From positions 10,096,199-10,160,198 of the forward strand of contig JABAKD010000026.1 in the NCBI GenBank assembly GCA_012845835.1: a stretch of 64,000 bases of DNA, written 5' to 3'. This DNA is from Undaria pinnatifida. Its lineage: Eukaryota; Sar; Phaeophyceae; Laminariales; Alariaceae. Within the stretch, counting starts at the first letter, position 1; each line of letters starts with the position of its first letter. A program made the position numbers and the translations under genes. Below the pieces are notes generated by a model. It searched no databases, was not told the origin of the DNA, and saw only the letters and a program-made list of their open reading frames with translations. Below, piece after piece: positions 12,552 to 23,659 of the stretch.

Positions 12552-14360
12552 AGCCCGAGAGCATTGTAACCGACAAACCGGCTGCTGCTCGCCTGTCAGG
12601 TATATTGCTCTACGTACTATTGCTGCATTGGTGTACTGCTGTACTGGGTAGGTTCGTGGGTGCATGGTGGGTGTTGGGTGGCGGGTGGGTGGTGGACGGC
12701 GACTCGCCCGCTCCGCGAGATGGCCGAGTATCGTCACAAAATGAAATTCCCCCCCGTCTGTTTCCTGTTTCATACAAGGTCCTCAAGAACCTACTAACTG
12801 CGCCGCGCGTACCAGGTGTACTGCTGTACGTACTGCTGCACTGCTGTCCTGCTGTATGTAGTAAAGGTTTGGTCGGTGGGTGGGTGGAGTGTACACTGCG
12901 TCGTCCGTGGTGGGTGGGTGGGCCGTTATGTACGTGGGAGTCTTTTTGCGTCCTGTTGGGGATGAACCTTTTTTTTTGTTTCTACAATACCGGCCTCCCA
13001 CTGGTGCTCGGGAGTACCACCGTCCCCACTGCTGCACTCCTCTGTCCTTTACTACCGTACGTACTGCTGCACTGCCGTACTGCTGCCGAGTTTTTTTTTT
13101 TTTTTTGAATGCTTACCTAGAGAGGATGATACCTTTACTGGTACGTACGTACTGCTGCATTGCCGTACTGCTGCCCTACGATCATTTTGTTCTTTTACAG
13201 CACCAATTTGTTTTTGTCCGCCATACCGGCCGGCAACAAGCATATTTCGGGAGTACCACCAGCCCGAGGGCATTGTAACCAACAAATCGGCTGCTGCTCG
13301 CCTGTCAGGTGTATTGCTCTAGGTACTGATGCATTGCTGTACTGCTGTACTGGGTAGGTTTGTGGGTGCATGGTGGGTGGTGTTCTGCTGTGCTGTACGT
13401 ACTGCTGCACTGCTGTTCTGATGTACGTACTGCTGCACTGCTGTTCTGCTGTATGTAGTAAAGGTTTGGTCGGTGGGTGGGTGGAGGGTGCACTGCGTCG
13501 TCCGTGGTGGGTGGGTGGGCCGTTCTGTACGTCGGATTTTGTTTTTGCTGTTTCCTGTTTCATCAGAACCAACCTACTAACTGCGCCCCGCGTACCAGGT
13601 GTATACTGCTGTATTGGTACTGTGCACGGCTGTTCTGATGTACGTACTGCTGCACTGCTGTTCTGCTGTGCTGTACGTACTGCTGCACTGCTGTTCTGAT
13701 GTACGAACTACTGCGCTGCTGTTCTGCTGTATGTAGTATGGGTTTGGTTGGTGGGTGAGTGGAGGGTGCACTGCGTCGTCCGATGTGGGTGGGTGGACCG
13801 TTCTGTACGTGGGAGCCTTTTTCTTGCTGTTTCCTGTTTCATAAGAACCAACCAGCTAACTGCGCCCCGGGTACCAGGTGTATACTTCTGTGCGTACTGC
13901 TGCACGGCTGTTCTGATGTACGTACTGCTGCACTGCTGTTCTGCTGTATGTAGTAAAGGTTTGGTCGGTGGGTGAGTGGAGGGTGCACTGCGTCGTCCGT
14001 GGTGGGTGGGTGGGCCGTTCTGTACGTGGGAGTCTTTTTGCGTCCTGTGGGAGATGAACCGTTTTTTTTTTTTTCTACAATACCGGCCTCCCACTGGTGC
14101 TTGGGAGTGCCACCGTCCCCACTGCTGCACTCCTTTGTCCTTTACTACCGTACGTACTACTGCTGCCGTGTTACCATTTTTGTTTTGCAAAGCTTACATA
14201 ATCTACAGAGGATGATACTTTTACTACCGTACGTACGGCGGCATTGTCGTACTGCCCTGTTATTAATTTGTTCTTTTAGTACTTAATACAGAGGATACAG
14301 CACCAGTTTGTTTTTGTCCGCCATACCGGCCGGCAACTGGCATATTTCGGGAGTATCACT
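12552..14360. repeat. Segmental tandem duplications with GTACTGCTGCACTGCTG repeats
   Basis: A block beginning GCCCGAG(A/G)GCATTGTAACC occurs at 12552 and 13262. A block containing GGTTTGGTCGGTGGGTG and GCACTGCGTCGTCCG occurs at 12865, 13463, 13740 and 13960. A block with CAATACCGGCCTCCCACTGG occurs at about 12985 and 14080, and one with CCGCCATACCGGCCGGCAAC at 13220 and 14320. The pieces are joined by GTACTGCTGCACTGCTGTTC minisatellite. The cysteine-rich open frames on both strands follow from the repeat and are not credible genes. Confidence 0.7.
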
Positions 14361-14424
14361 AGTACACTATAATATTTACAAGTACTCATAGTTCCTCCAG
14401 CGCGCACGCTCGAAAATACATGAT

Positions 14425-14800
14425 TGACATGAATTCGGTGGGAGTTGAACCCACAACACACGCTTATTTGTAAGTTAGCGCTACCCACTAGACCATGTAG
14501 TCACGGGTCTAAGTGAGCATGTGGGTAGTGCTGTTAATATATATCCTGCAAAGGGTGTGTCGTGGGTTCGTTTTCACCGATTTCACATCTCGCTTTGTGA
14601 GCGTGCTCGCTGGAGACATTATGAATGTGTGCTCCTGAGTACCTCTGAAGTGCGTGGCAAGGGGTGAGCCCCGGAGATCCCTGACGTGGGAGATAATCAA
14701 TTATCGAACTCGAGAACATACACTTTGTTGGCTACTTCGAAGTATATAGCACTTCCCACTGAGCTACTGTGACTAAGTGTCTCAGTGAGTAGTGCTTTAT
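14425..14800 (-). mobile_element. tRNA-derived SINE-like sequence, two heads
   Basis: Read on the minus strand, about 14785-14700 carries an A-box-like TAGCTCAGTGGGAAGTGC and a weak B box (GAGTTCGATAAT). About 14508-14430 carries TGGTCTAGTGGGTAGCGC and a good B box GGGTTCAACTCCC. The acceptor stems do not pair, so these are not working tRNA genes. Between the two heads lies a body with GGGATCTCCGGGGCTCACC, which is shared with 11.93-12.03 kb. Internal pol III promoter boxes are what one expects of SINEs, but the class is inferred. Confidence 0.5.
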
Positions 14801-14933
14801 ACCCAGCAGCTAACAGTATAAGGGCGACGGCGGAAGACCGGCAGCGCAACCGACAGAGCGACTTGGCGCGAGTGACGATGGCAGCGGTTATGGTTTCCCA
14901 TTGTCGTCCGTTCTCATCCCATTCGCCACAGTT

Positions 14934-15022
14934 CGGCACACCCTGGCACAACCTGGCACAACCTGGCACAACCTGGCACAACGTGGCACAACGTGGCACA
15001 ACGTGGCACAACCTGGCACAAC
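14934..15022. repeat. 10-bp tandem repeat CTGGCACAAC
   Basis: About nine head-to-tail copies of (C/G)TGGCACAAC are visible and the central three start with G. A single similar copy lies at 16,330. The unit contains a near-palindromic TGGCA half-site, but a binding function cannot be shown. Confidence 0.85.
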
Positions 15023-15559
15023 CCAGCTATGTGACTCGGGGCTAGGAATGATAGATGTGGGACGGGGGGGGCTCCCAAAGTCCTGGCGAGGCTTGCATAA
15101 TTTCCGCCGACCAGTCTGGCCTGGCAGACGGATACGTACCGCAAAACAACTTGTGACTTTCCGACCGGTCGAGAGAGACAGATGGATGCAACTCGTGTTA
15201 CCGCACCGCATTGCACCCTAGATTTCCACCTCAACTAACCCAAGCGACGGTGGTGACTATATAGCGCTACTGAATAGGACGCGGACGCTTATACCCTGTA
15301 ACAATTGTCGATAGATACCACAGACCTCGACCAACACACGCTTCGTGCTATAACTTTTCTGCAGCGGGATCGGCAGTCAATGGAACCAGGGATGGACCAG
15401 AAATGTGTTGCGGCTCAACAGCAGCAACGTTTTCACATGTCTTCTATCTAATAATAACTTTTCAGCACCGCTTGTTGGTGAAGCTGGCTAGAGGGGTTTT
15501 GATGTGTGTTGTCTTTACATTACATCGATCTTTCTACCCAGCGACAACAGCACACCCAG

Positions 15560-16085
15560 TGTCCGTGCTGATTCTGTGTCCTCGAGAGGTGCAAATTAAG
15601 TGGTCGTGCACAGACTGAGATGAAGTAATAAAAAAATAATCGCAAACAATCAATGTCAAGTAAGTAAAACGCTAGCGTACCTGGTACGAGAACACCACAA
15701 ATCAAATCCGACCACGAATAGAGAGAGAAAAATGAAAAACGACGGGAGTTCTGAATACTATGGTGCAAGAAAACCAGAAAGGCTGCAATGAGGACTCCAT
15801 ACGTGCTGAAGGGCAACATATACCTGTTACACGGGCGAATAAACACGAAGAAAACACCATCATCACGCCGGCGGGGAGGGAAAAAGAGGGAGAACGAACA
15901 GAAACGCGAGGCAAATACATACACAAAACAAGCAAGCATGACCACAAGTGTCATTACTGCCGCCTTCGCGCTCCCCTCAAAGCAAACTAAACTCACCCGC
16001 TCAGTATATCACAAGTACCAACAACGCAGCTTGCGAAGATGAGCATTGACCCGAAATTGGTCGAACTCACGGCTGACGTCCTTGA
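15560..16085 (+). repeat. Dispersed repeat Fam-B
   Basis: It shares GTGTCCGTGCTGATTC-, GTACCTGGTACGAGAACAC-, CCATACGTGCTGAAG- and GGCGGGGAGGGAAA-type blocks in the same order with 28.99-29.57 kb. It ends with GCTTGCGAAGATGAGC...TCGAACTCACGGCTGACGTC, and this end recurs at 40,100-40,170. That end resembles the reversed Fam-G start. No coding capacity is recognised. Confidence 0.55.
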
Positions 16086-17494
16086 AATACTTCCATAAAA
16101 TCTCTCACAATTTTTTACGATACTTAGTCTATGCATTAGTCTATGCGAAAAAGGCGTACTTTCCTGACCGACAGTGACCACAGATCGTACAGCAGTCGGT
16201 GTTAGCGTCATCATAGGAGCCTGGAAATGACAGTGTGTGCCTCGCTGATGTAGCTTACCACTACGAGCGTATACCTTTTCCAGCATTAAAGCTTTGCGAC
16301 CGGCATGACTTCACCCACAGGTCGGCATAACCTGGCACAACCCGAGGCCTTGACATGGAGCTCGGAATGAGCACGACGGGGGACTACCCTATGTGCTGCA
16401 AAAGGCCGGTATTCATATCGACCCCTCTGGCTCGATCGGTAAAGGTATCAACAAAACATTACTCATGGAAAGCTAGAGCAGGAACGAGAGCCAGTTGCGC
16501 TTTTTACTCGCATAGAACTTATTGGGTTCAAAACGCGTACCTGAAATGTAACCCAGCTTCGATGGTGGTAGTAATGGCGCTTCTGTAGAGGAGCCGGACA
16601 CGCACACAGACTGCGGCCGATACACTCTCTGTTCTTCCAAGCTCTACTGTAACGGAGTCGCCAAACCAAAGAGGGAAAGAGGGGTTGACCTGGGAACGTT
16701 ATGCACTCTGGTGTATGCCTTTGAAGGAACGGGGACAAAACCAGGCAAAAGCAGTAAGATCGTAGGCTCGTGGTCGGACGGTGATTGGCCGAAACGCTTT
16801 TTGCACCATATGCTGCATTATTATTCGCCGTCGAAGGCAGATTGGCCCAAACACACGATTCCATTGCGGGTTGGTGCTGTTTTCTTGTAATATACAGTAT
16901 TAATATTTGTACACTCTGATCAAGCGCCGATACCTAAAAAAAAGCTAAAATATCTCGCCGCACGCGGGCGAAACAAAATGGGCCTAAGGCGTTCTACGAG
17001 GACCTACTGGGCAAAACATACAAGAGCACTGCACTCTTGCCACAGTCACAAACAAGTATCTTATTTGTTTAATTATAGATCTAGTGGGAATACTATATAT
17101 CGGGCATATCATTTGGATATTTCACGACTCCCTATACCGAAAACGACAGCTCTTTCTCCAGCTCTTGTGCACATCTTCCTGACCGCGGCGATAGACAGCT
17201 GTGGTAAAAGGCAACGTTTCTCCATCAGGCCGGATCGATCTGTTCTGATATTTTTACCACGAGAAAAATGCCTCGTAAAAAACACGACTCCCTATTGATA
17301 TCTATATGCCTTCGCCACCCGCACGTGAACAAATTTGAAAAATAATACTTCTCCCTTTCTGTACGGAGGCAATACTATAGACTATGTTAAGATACGGCTA
17401 CACTACCGATCTTGGTGCGGTTGAAATTGCCGTTACCTGTGAACACAGCAGTGATAGTGCAGCAATCAGCACTACCGTAGGCGCGACCGTCCCC
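16086..17494. other. No recognisable gene
   Basis: Only short frames without motifs are present, and I see no repeat structure of note. Confidence 0.4.
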
Positions 17495-19150
17495 CTTTAG
17501 TGCGGTCGGGGGAAACTACCTTGTTTGGTGGGGTTATACTGCCTGTTTTTTATACGGTTGATGCGCGAACGTATACTGTCCTACTCCCCTACACTACTGT
17601 GGGGGCAGATGCTACCCGTTTATATACGGTTGGCTGCGCGATCCTTTACTGTGTTACCCCCCCCCCCCCCTACACTACTGTTGGGGCGGATGCTGCCCGT
17701 TTATTTTTTATACGGTTGGTGCGCGATCCTCTACTGTGCTGCCGCCCTACACTACACCTAGGGTAAATGCTGCCTGTTTTGGTGCGATGAGTGTCAGCGT
17801 GTTGAGCGACTCTTCACTATGCTTCCACCCCTACACTACACCTAGCTGCCTGTTTTGGTGCGACGAGTGTCAGCGTGTTGGGTGACCTTTGACTGTGCTC
17901 CCCCCCACCACCACACCTAGGTTGAATGCTACCCGTTTTGGTGCGATGAGTGTCAGCGTGTTGGGTGACCTTTCACTGTGCTCCCCCCCTACACTACACC
18001 CAGGTTAAATGCTGCTTGTTTTGGTGTGATGAGTGTCAGCGTGTTGGGCGACCCTTCACTGCACTTCCACCCCTGCACCACACCTAGGGTAAATGCTGCC
18101 CATTTTGGTGCGATGAGAGTCAGCGTGTTGAGCGACTCTTCATTATGCTTCCACCCCTACACCACACCTAGGTTAAATGCTGCCCATTTTGGTGCGATGA
18201 GTGTCAGCGTGTTGGACTGTGCTTCCCGCCTACACTACACCCAGCTTAAATGCTGCCTGTTTTGGTGCGATGAGTGCCAGCGTGTGGGACGATCTTACAC
18301 TGTGCTTCCACCCCTACACTACACCTAGTTTAAATGCTGCCTGTTTTGGTGCGATGAGTGTTAGCGTGTTGAGCGACCCTTCACTACGCTTCCACCCCTA
18401 CACCACACCTTGGTTAAATGCTGCCTGTTTTGGTGCGATGAGTGTCAGCGTGTTGAGCGACTCTTCATTATGCTTCCACCCCTACACTACACCTAGGTTA
18501 AATGCTGCCCGTTTTGGTGCGATGAGTGTCACCGTGTTGCGTAACCTTTCACTGTGCTTCCCCCCTACACTACACCTAGGTTAAATGCTGCCTGTTTTGG
18601 TGCGATGAGTGTCAGCGTGTTGGGCTATCCTTCACTGTGCTTCCACCCCTACACTACACCTAGGTTAAATGCTGCCTGTTTTGGTGCGATGAGTGTCAGC
18701 GTGTTGGGTGACCTTTCACTGTGCTACCCCCCTACACTACACCTAGGTTAAATGCTGCCTGTTTTATGGCGATGAGCGTCGGCGTGTTAGGCGACCCTTC
18801 ACTGTGCTACCCCCTACACTACACCTAGGTTAAACGCTGCCCGTTTTATGGCGATGAGCGTCGGCGTGTTGGGCGAACCTTTATTGTGATAACCCTTACA
18901 CTACACCTAGAGTAAATGCTGCCTGTTTTGGTGCGATGAGTGTCGGCGTGTTGGGCGACTCTTCACTGTGCTACCCCCCACGCTACACCTAGGTTAAACG
19001 CTGCCTGTTTTGGTGCGATGAGCGTCGGCGTGTTGGGCGAACCTTTATTGTGATAACCCTTACACTACACCTAGGGTAAATGCTGCCAGTTTTGGTCCGA
19101 TGAGCGTGGGCGTTTTGGGCGACGCTTTCCTGTGCTACCCCCCCCGCCTA
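17495..19150. repeat. Satellite array, unit about 84 bp
   Basis: About 17 or more copies of a unit containing CACCTAGGTTAAATGCTGCC, TTTTGGTGCGATGAGTGTC and AGCGTGTTGGGCGA are arranged head to tail. The spacing is 83-85 bp (for example 18573, 18658, 18741). The first units (17.5-17.75 kb) are a more distant variant with TACGGTTG and GGGGCAGATGCTACCC. Because 84 is a multiple of three, one plus frame stays open for long stretches (17978-18328, 18201-18584, 18554-18751), reading a 28-residue repeat with NAACFGAMSVSVL. Confidence 0.85.
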
Positions 19151-19577
19151 GGTTGAATGATGCCGGTTCAAGTGCGATGGCTGCAGACGTACCTTTACTG
19201 TGTTGCACCCCCTGCACTGTGGTTAGGGTCAGTGCTGCCCAGTTTTGGCTGCTTTTACTGCGGTTCGTGCGGGCGTTACCCGTATACCCTACGGTCAGAC
19301 TGGGCTATGCTCTTATGTTGCGGGTTTGGTGGATGGTACCCTTCTAACTGCTGTATTCCTTTTTTACGGCTGGTTGGCGTGCTGCTACCATCACTGATGC
19401 TGGACGGAGTCGAGGCCCATGTCTTGCTGTTTGCTGAAACACAGATATATCGCTACTTACAGCAGGGACATCACAACAATATATCTGCCTCCATTGCTTC
19501 TTTCCCCGTCGTTCCCATCCCGCCACCTTCCCCCACACCCCTTCCTTCGGCTGCCCTCCATATAGACAACAAGCAAC

Positions 19578-20960
19578 ATGTCTGCCAGTGAGGAAGCGGG
19601 CTACTCGGGGCAGGCTGAGGTCTTCCACGAACCCCAACCTGGATGCCCACGAGACAGGGAGAGCTCGCTCGAGATTTCGCGACTCGAGACGGGGGGAACC
19701 ACCGGAGGCGGGTTCCGGTGACGAGACAGAAGACGGAGCACCATACCTCCACCCGTTCCCATCAACCAAGCGGGTCGACTAGTTGGTTCGCGCTGAGAAG
19801 AAGACGGACCAACCCCCACCGGACTCGGGGGCGTCTCGACGCCAGCTCTCGCCAGCCCCGGGGGAGCGCCACCAGCTGCCTCCCCCGCGCTCGGCAGGGC
19901 ACCACCGCAGCGGGGGTGATAGCGCATCGGGTGCTGGTGTGCCTGAGGGCGCCGCCGAGGAGACAACTTCGGTCCAACAACCGGGGCAGTTATCCGCAGC
20001 TCTGGCAAAGGGATGGCGCGAGAGGACGTTCAGCGTGGGACGGCTCGTCAACCTCCTCCCGCTCGTATTCGTCCTCGAGCACGGACCACAGCAAGGTGGT
20101 CGTGGTAGCAGGCAAAAAGTGTCAAGAGCTATGGCAGGAGGAGCATCTAGGCTTGAGGCTTTCACCCTCCTGTTGCGTCTGCTGATCACGCACTTCGAAG
20201 GGGTTGACACGGCGGAGGGCTACACTAAGTTGCATACTTTTGGAATGTGTAACGGCATGCCTTTTTCTGATTTCAGTGGAGTTTCGCGTACTTATGATGA
20301 CCGCTACGCGGAATGAGCGTGTTTTATCTCCGGGGACGGATGTGGTGTTGGAGGTGGTTCGGGTGGCGGCGAATGAGGAAATTCAGGCTCTCCTGCCTGC
20401 GTTGTACCCTGGGTCGAAGGCAACAGATCCGCAGCCATACGCCTCGTTGGATGCTATGTGGCGAGCGTTTAGTGACTAATAAGACACCTGCCGTCAACGA
20501 CGAAACATTTTTTTCTCTCCCTGTTTCTTCGACGGGAGCGCGGTCATGCGCCCTGTCGGGGCCCCAGCCCGTCGATCATGGGCGCGGCCAGGGCCGAGTG
20601 CCGTCCCAGTCGCTTTCATGGCAGACGGGATCGAGCCATCATTCAACTGTCATGCCCATCGATGATTCATCTGACCCTTGGCTTGACCACACATCGAACT
20701 GCTGGCCACTAGAAGAGCATCATTATGCAGAAGGTTTCACCGTTAAGGCCTCGTTTAAGACAGACGACCCTCCTGTTTGGAGCGGCCTCCTTTCACCTTG
20801 CGCTGATGCCCTTCGAGAAAACCGGGGGCTTTGCCTCAACTGCCACAAAGACAACTATTCCTTCAAGCATTGTAGGCATCCTTTCATTACTGCGAGTGGC
20901 TGCTTGAACCCTGAACTTGGCCAACTTGGCGACGATGACGCACACCGACGTTGACAAACA
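19578..20960 (+). pseudogene. gag: Broken gag of Ty3/gypsy element 1
   Basis: A likely start is ATGTCTGCCAG at 19578. The reading then passes through all three plus frames: frame 3 to about 19720, frame 1 to about 20280 (LEAFTLLLRLLITHFEGVD), frame 2 to 20479 (GTDVVLEVVRVAANEE, ASLDAMWRAFSD), and frame 3 again to 20954. The last part carries a zinc-knuckle relic at 20832-20875, CLNCHKDNYSFKHC. The CX2CX9C spacing of a Gag CCHC knuckle is kept, but Tyr stands where His is expected. It is followed by ASGCLNPELGQLGDDDA. Gag would package element RNA in a cytoplasmic particle. At least three frameshifts make this copy non-functional. Confidence 0.6.
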
Positions 20961-22299
20961 CGCATGGTCTGCTACTGCCGAGACGAAAAATCTTCTCGCC
21001 CGAACAACCACAAGAAACATCGTCGCCATCTTTCTGGTCAATCGTCGCCATTTTTCTGGTCAATCGTCGCCATCTATCAGGATCAGGGCCAGACAGACTG
21101 TCACAACGATACCACATACACGTCGGATCACCATGGTGGTATCCTGCGCTCGCCCGCCTCTTCTGCCTCCGCTTCCGCTCTTCGAATGCGCTTTGGAGCC
21201 GCCCACAACCTGGTCAAAAAAACATTTGCCCGCCAACCTGGTACATTCCGTAACGGCAATCGACAGCTCGACGGCGGTACGGCACCGTCGATAACACTGT
21301 CGAGGGGTACCTCATTTGGTTTCAGAACATGCTCGTGTTCTGTTGCTAGCCTGTCCAGTATCGCAGCACAGACTGCCTCTGTCAAGAGCCCACGAGCTCC
21401 TACGCCGTCTGCGGACGATTCTCACGGCGTAGTACCGGCGGCGGGAACTAGCGCCTTAAGCGTGGTTTCCTCCAGCCAGGTAATTTTTTTCTTTTTTTTC
21501 TTTCTTTTTCGACGGCGAGAACGCGCGCTTTCAGCGACGTTCCCCTCGGTCATGGTCTGAGTTCGGCAACAGGAACCGTGCTTCCGGCGCCGTTTCCCTC
21601 AGCCGCGGCATAAACTCGGCAATTGGGGTACGCGCTCCAAATGCCGCCGCCATCAACCATGGCACGGAAGCCTGCGCTTTGCGCGCTCCCCCCCCAGGCA
21701 CGCGCCGCGCAACAATATAGCTGCGGCGACGGCGCGTCGCCTTTTCTCGCGTATGTGTTCATCCCCCCCTCTCCCTGACCAGGCGGTGGCGGTCGGTTTG
21801 AGGTGTGGGACGGTCGACCCTCGAAACACTTTTTCTGACCACGAGGTGGCGGTCGATTTGAGGTGTGGGAAGGCCAACACTAAAACACCGAGATCTTTTG
21901 CGAGGCTCGATCCGGTGTTTGCTCGCGATAACAGCGGGCGCTCTGCCCTTTTTTCCATCAAGGAGGAGTCGACAAGATTAGCTACCTCGTCTCCCTTCTC
22001 CAAAAGACATAACGGAGGAGAGCCTCCTCGGGTGAAAATAATATTGCCTTGCCCGAGCCCCGCTCCAGAAGACGCCCACAGTGTTTACCGACCATGCTTC
22101 GTTTTTTAACACGCTAACCCACGTGTTTCAAGCTACGTCTGCCCCAGTGGCACAGGAAGAAGATCCGACACTGCGCGACGGGCCAGTGGTGACTCCACGG
22201 CCTCCAGCCTGATCAGCTGTACGCTATTCCCGTAAACGTACAGAAGAATCGCGCCTCTCGTCAAGCAGAAACAGCTCAGAGCCCCTGCCCCTGCGGGCG
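20961..22299 (+). other. Element 1 interior without recognisable protease or RT
   Basis: A frame running from the gag end to 21560 is low in complexity and has no DTG protease motif. A 60-bp direct repeat around TGGCGGTCG(G/A)TTTGAGGTG occurs at about 21785 and 21846. The part of pol that should encode protease and reverse transcriptase was not found. Confidence 0.45.
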
Positions 22300-22890
22300 C
22301 AGTTAGAGCAGTTTTCTTGCGATTATACGCCAAAAAGCGAAGAGACCACGACGCGAGAATCCGTGTTTTCGGACTCGCGTCGTGCTCCCGAGGCCTGGTG
22401 TTCCTGAGGGGGACCCTAAAGGCCCAAGTAGCCGAGGACTAGTGTTCCCAGACGGAGACATTGCAGACCCAAATGCCCAACGAGGCTACCGACGGGTTGG
22501 CACCGTCGGTGATGGACTCTTTTTCGGGTGCAATAAGGGCGGCTTCTTACGAGTTTCCGCCAGCGAGTGAGGAGGACCCGAGGCGAGCAACCCCAGGTTC
22601 GGACTCGCATGTTGCTCCCGAGGCCTGGTGCTCCCGCAAGGGGACATTACAGGCCCAAATAGCCGAGGACTGGTATTCCCAGAAAGGGACATTGCAGACC
22701 CACAAATGTCCAACGAGGCTACCGACGGGTTTGCACCGTCGGTTTTTGCCATTTTTCGGGTTGCAGTTAGAGCGTATTCTCGCGCTTTTCCGCCAACGAG
22801 CGAAGAAAGACCGGAGGCGAGATACCACGTGTTCGGATTCGCGTCGTGCTCCCGAGGCCTGGTGTTCCTGGACGGGGACATTGCAGGCCC
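22300..22890 (+). repeat. About 233-bp tandem repeat ahead of the NADAR domain
   Basis: GCTCCCGAGGCCTGGTG(T/C)TCC occurs at about 22383, 22614 and 22849. Each copy is followed by GGGGACATT(A/G)CAGGCCCAAAT-like sequence, and CCAACGAGGCTACCGACGG comes later in the unit. A partial unit precedes 22380. In one frame the unit reads SRGLVF, DIADP and NEATDGFAPSV. Indels put successive copies in different frames. Confidence 0.75.
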
Positions 22891-22939
22891 AAATTTCAAC
22901 ACGGGTTTTGACCCTTTTCTCGAATACTCCACAGCCAAA

Positions 22940-23420
22940 GTGGTGTTATTCTGGCAGCCCCCATCCTATTTTCCACCGCGGTCCCCTTCGTCGTTTGCCG
23001 TGGAAGACGTACCATATTCTTGCGCGGAGCAGGACATGATGGCCGAAAAGACCAAGTGTTTGCGAGACCATCGAGCAGTGGGGCTCATTATGTCGTCGCC
23101 TCATCCAAGCACACGCAAACGCATCTGTCGAGGCGTGCACAACTTTGAATGCGCTGTTGGGGACAGGGAGAAGCAAAACGCCGTGTCACCTGGCATCTAC
23201 GCCAAATTTACGCAGAACCCAGCCATGAAAAATCACCTTTTGAGCTCGGACAACAAGCTTCTCGCTGAATCCAGCCCTCTGAACCCAGTGTGGGGCATTG
23301 GTCTCCGGGCGGATGGTCCCAGGGCCAACAACCCATGCCAGGGGGGAGGAAAAACTTGCTCGGTGAGGCACTTTCTGCCGTTCGCGCAGCTATTTACGAC
23401 AATGAGACCGGGTCGGCGCA
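22940..23420 (+). pseudogene. NADAR (YbiA-like) domain inside element 1
   Basis: Within an open frame to 23584, the segment starting VVLFWQPPSYFPP matches the family's opening strand. It continues through SCAEQDMMAEKTKCL (family pattern AEQ-x-MMAEKA), STRKRICRGVHNF, YAKFTQNPAMKNHLL and LLAESSPLNPVWGIGL (family pattern LVEASPxDxIWGIGL). At about 23345-23350, in a GGGGGGAGGAAAAA run, the reading shifts by one frame, and the closing motif NLLGEALSAVRAAI follows from 23349. NADAR proteins are ADP-ribose or N-glycoside hydrolases, and some remove ADP-ribose from guanine in DNA. The domain lies between gag and the RNase H relic, in the place of protease/RT. No convincing start codon belongs to it alone, so it was probably part of a polyprotein. 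A missing base, a sequencing error or frameshifting could explain the break. Confidence 0.75.
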
Positions 23421-23659
23421 CCCGGCCTCCCCTAGTCGGTTCCGCACCTGCACTGCGAGTGCAAGAACCAAGAAATCTCGTCCGCGCCGCAACCGGACCG
23501 TTCAGAGCGGCCAGCGCTCGCAAAGCTTCCCCTTCGGCGTTTCTGACCTATTTCTCGGGCGCGTTGGCCAATGAAAAGCCGTGAAGTTGTGGAGATAGCT
23601 TCTAGCGTCGGCCCTGACCTTGCGATGTCAGAACACTGCCCCTGTTTCGTCGAGGGTAC

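Noticed and set aside
12552-14360. Cysteine-rich ORFs on both strands (for example 12389-13108)
   Set aside because: Their composition follows from GTACTGCTG repeats, both strands are equally open, and frames are not conserved between copies.
14430-14508. A working tRNA gene on the minus strand
   Set aside because: The A and B boxes are good but the acceptor arms do not pair and no sound anticodon arm can be drawn, so it is treated as SINE-like.
17495-19150. CRISPR-like array of regular repeats
   Set aside because: The 84-bp units follow each other without unique spacers and vary by point changes, which is a satellite pattern. The setting is eukaryotic.
22461-23039. 192-codon plus ORF in another frame over the 233-bp array
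   Set aside because: It reads the array out of the NADAR frame and has no domain. It is a frame shadow of the repeat.
23340-23356. Programmed -1 frameshift site in the NADAR segment
   Set aside because: The run GGGGGGAGGAAAAAC does not place a standard X-XXY-YYZ heptamer in the zero frame. An indel is simpler.
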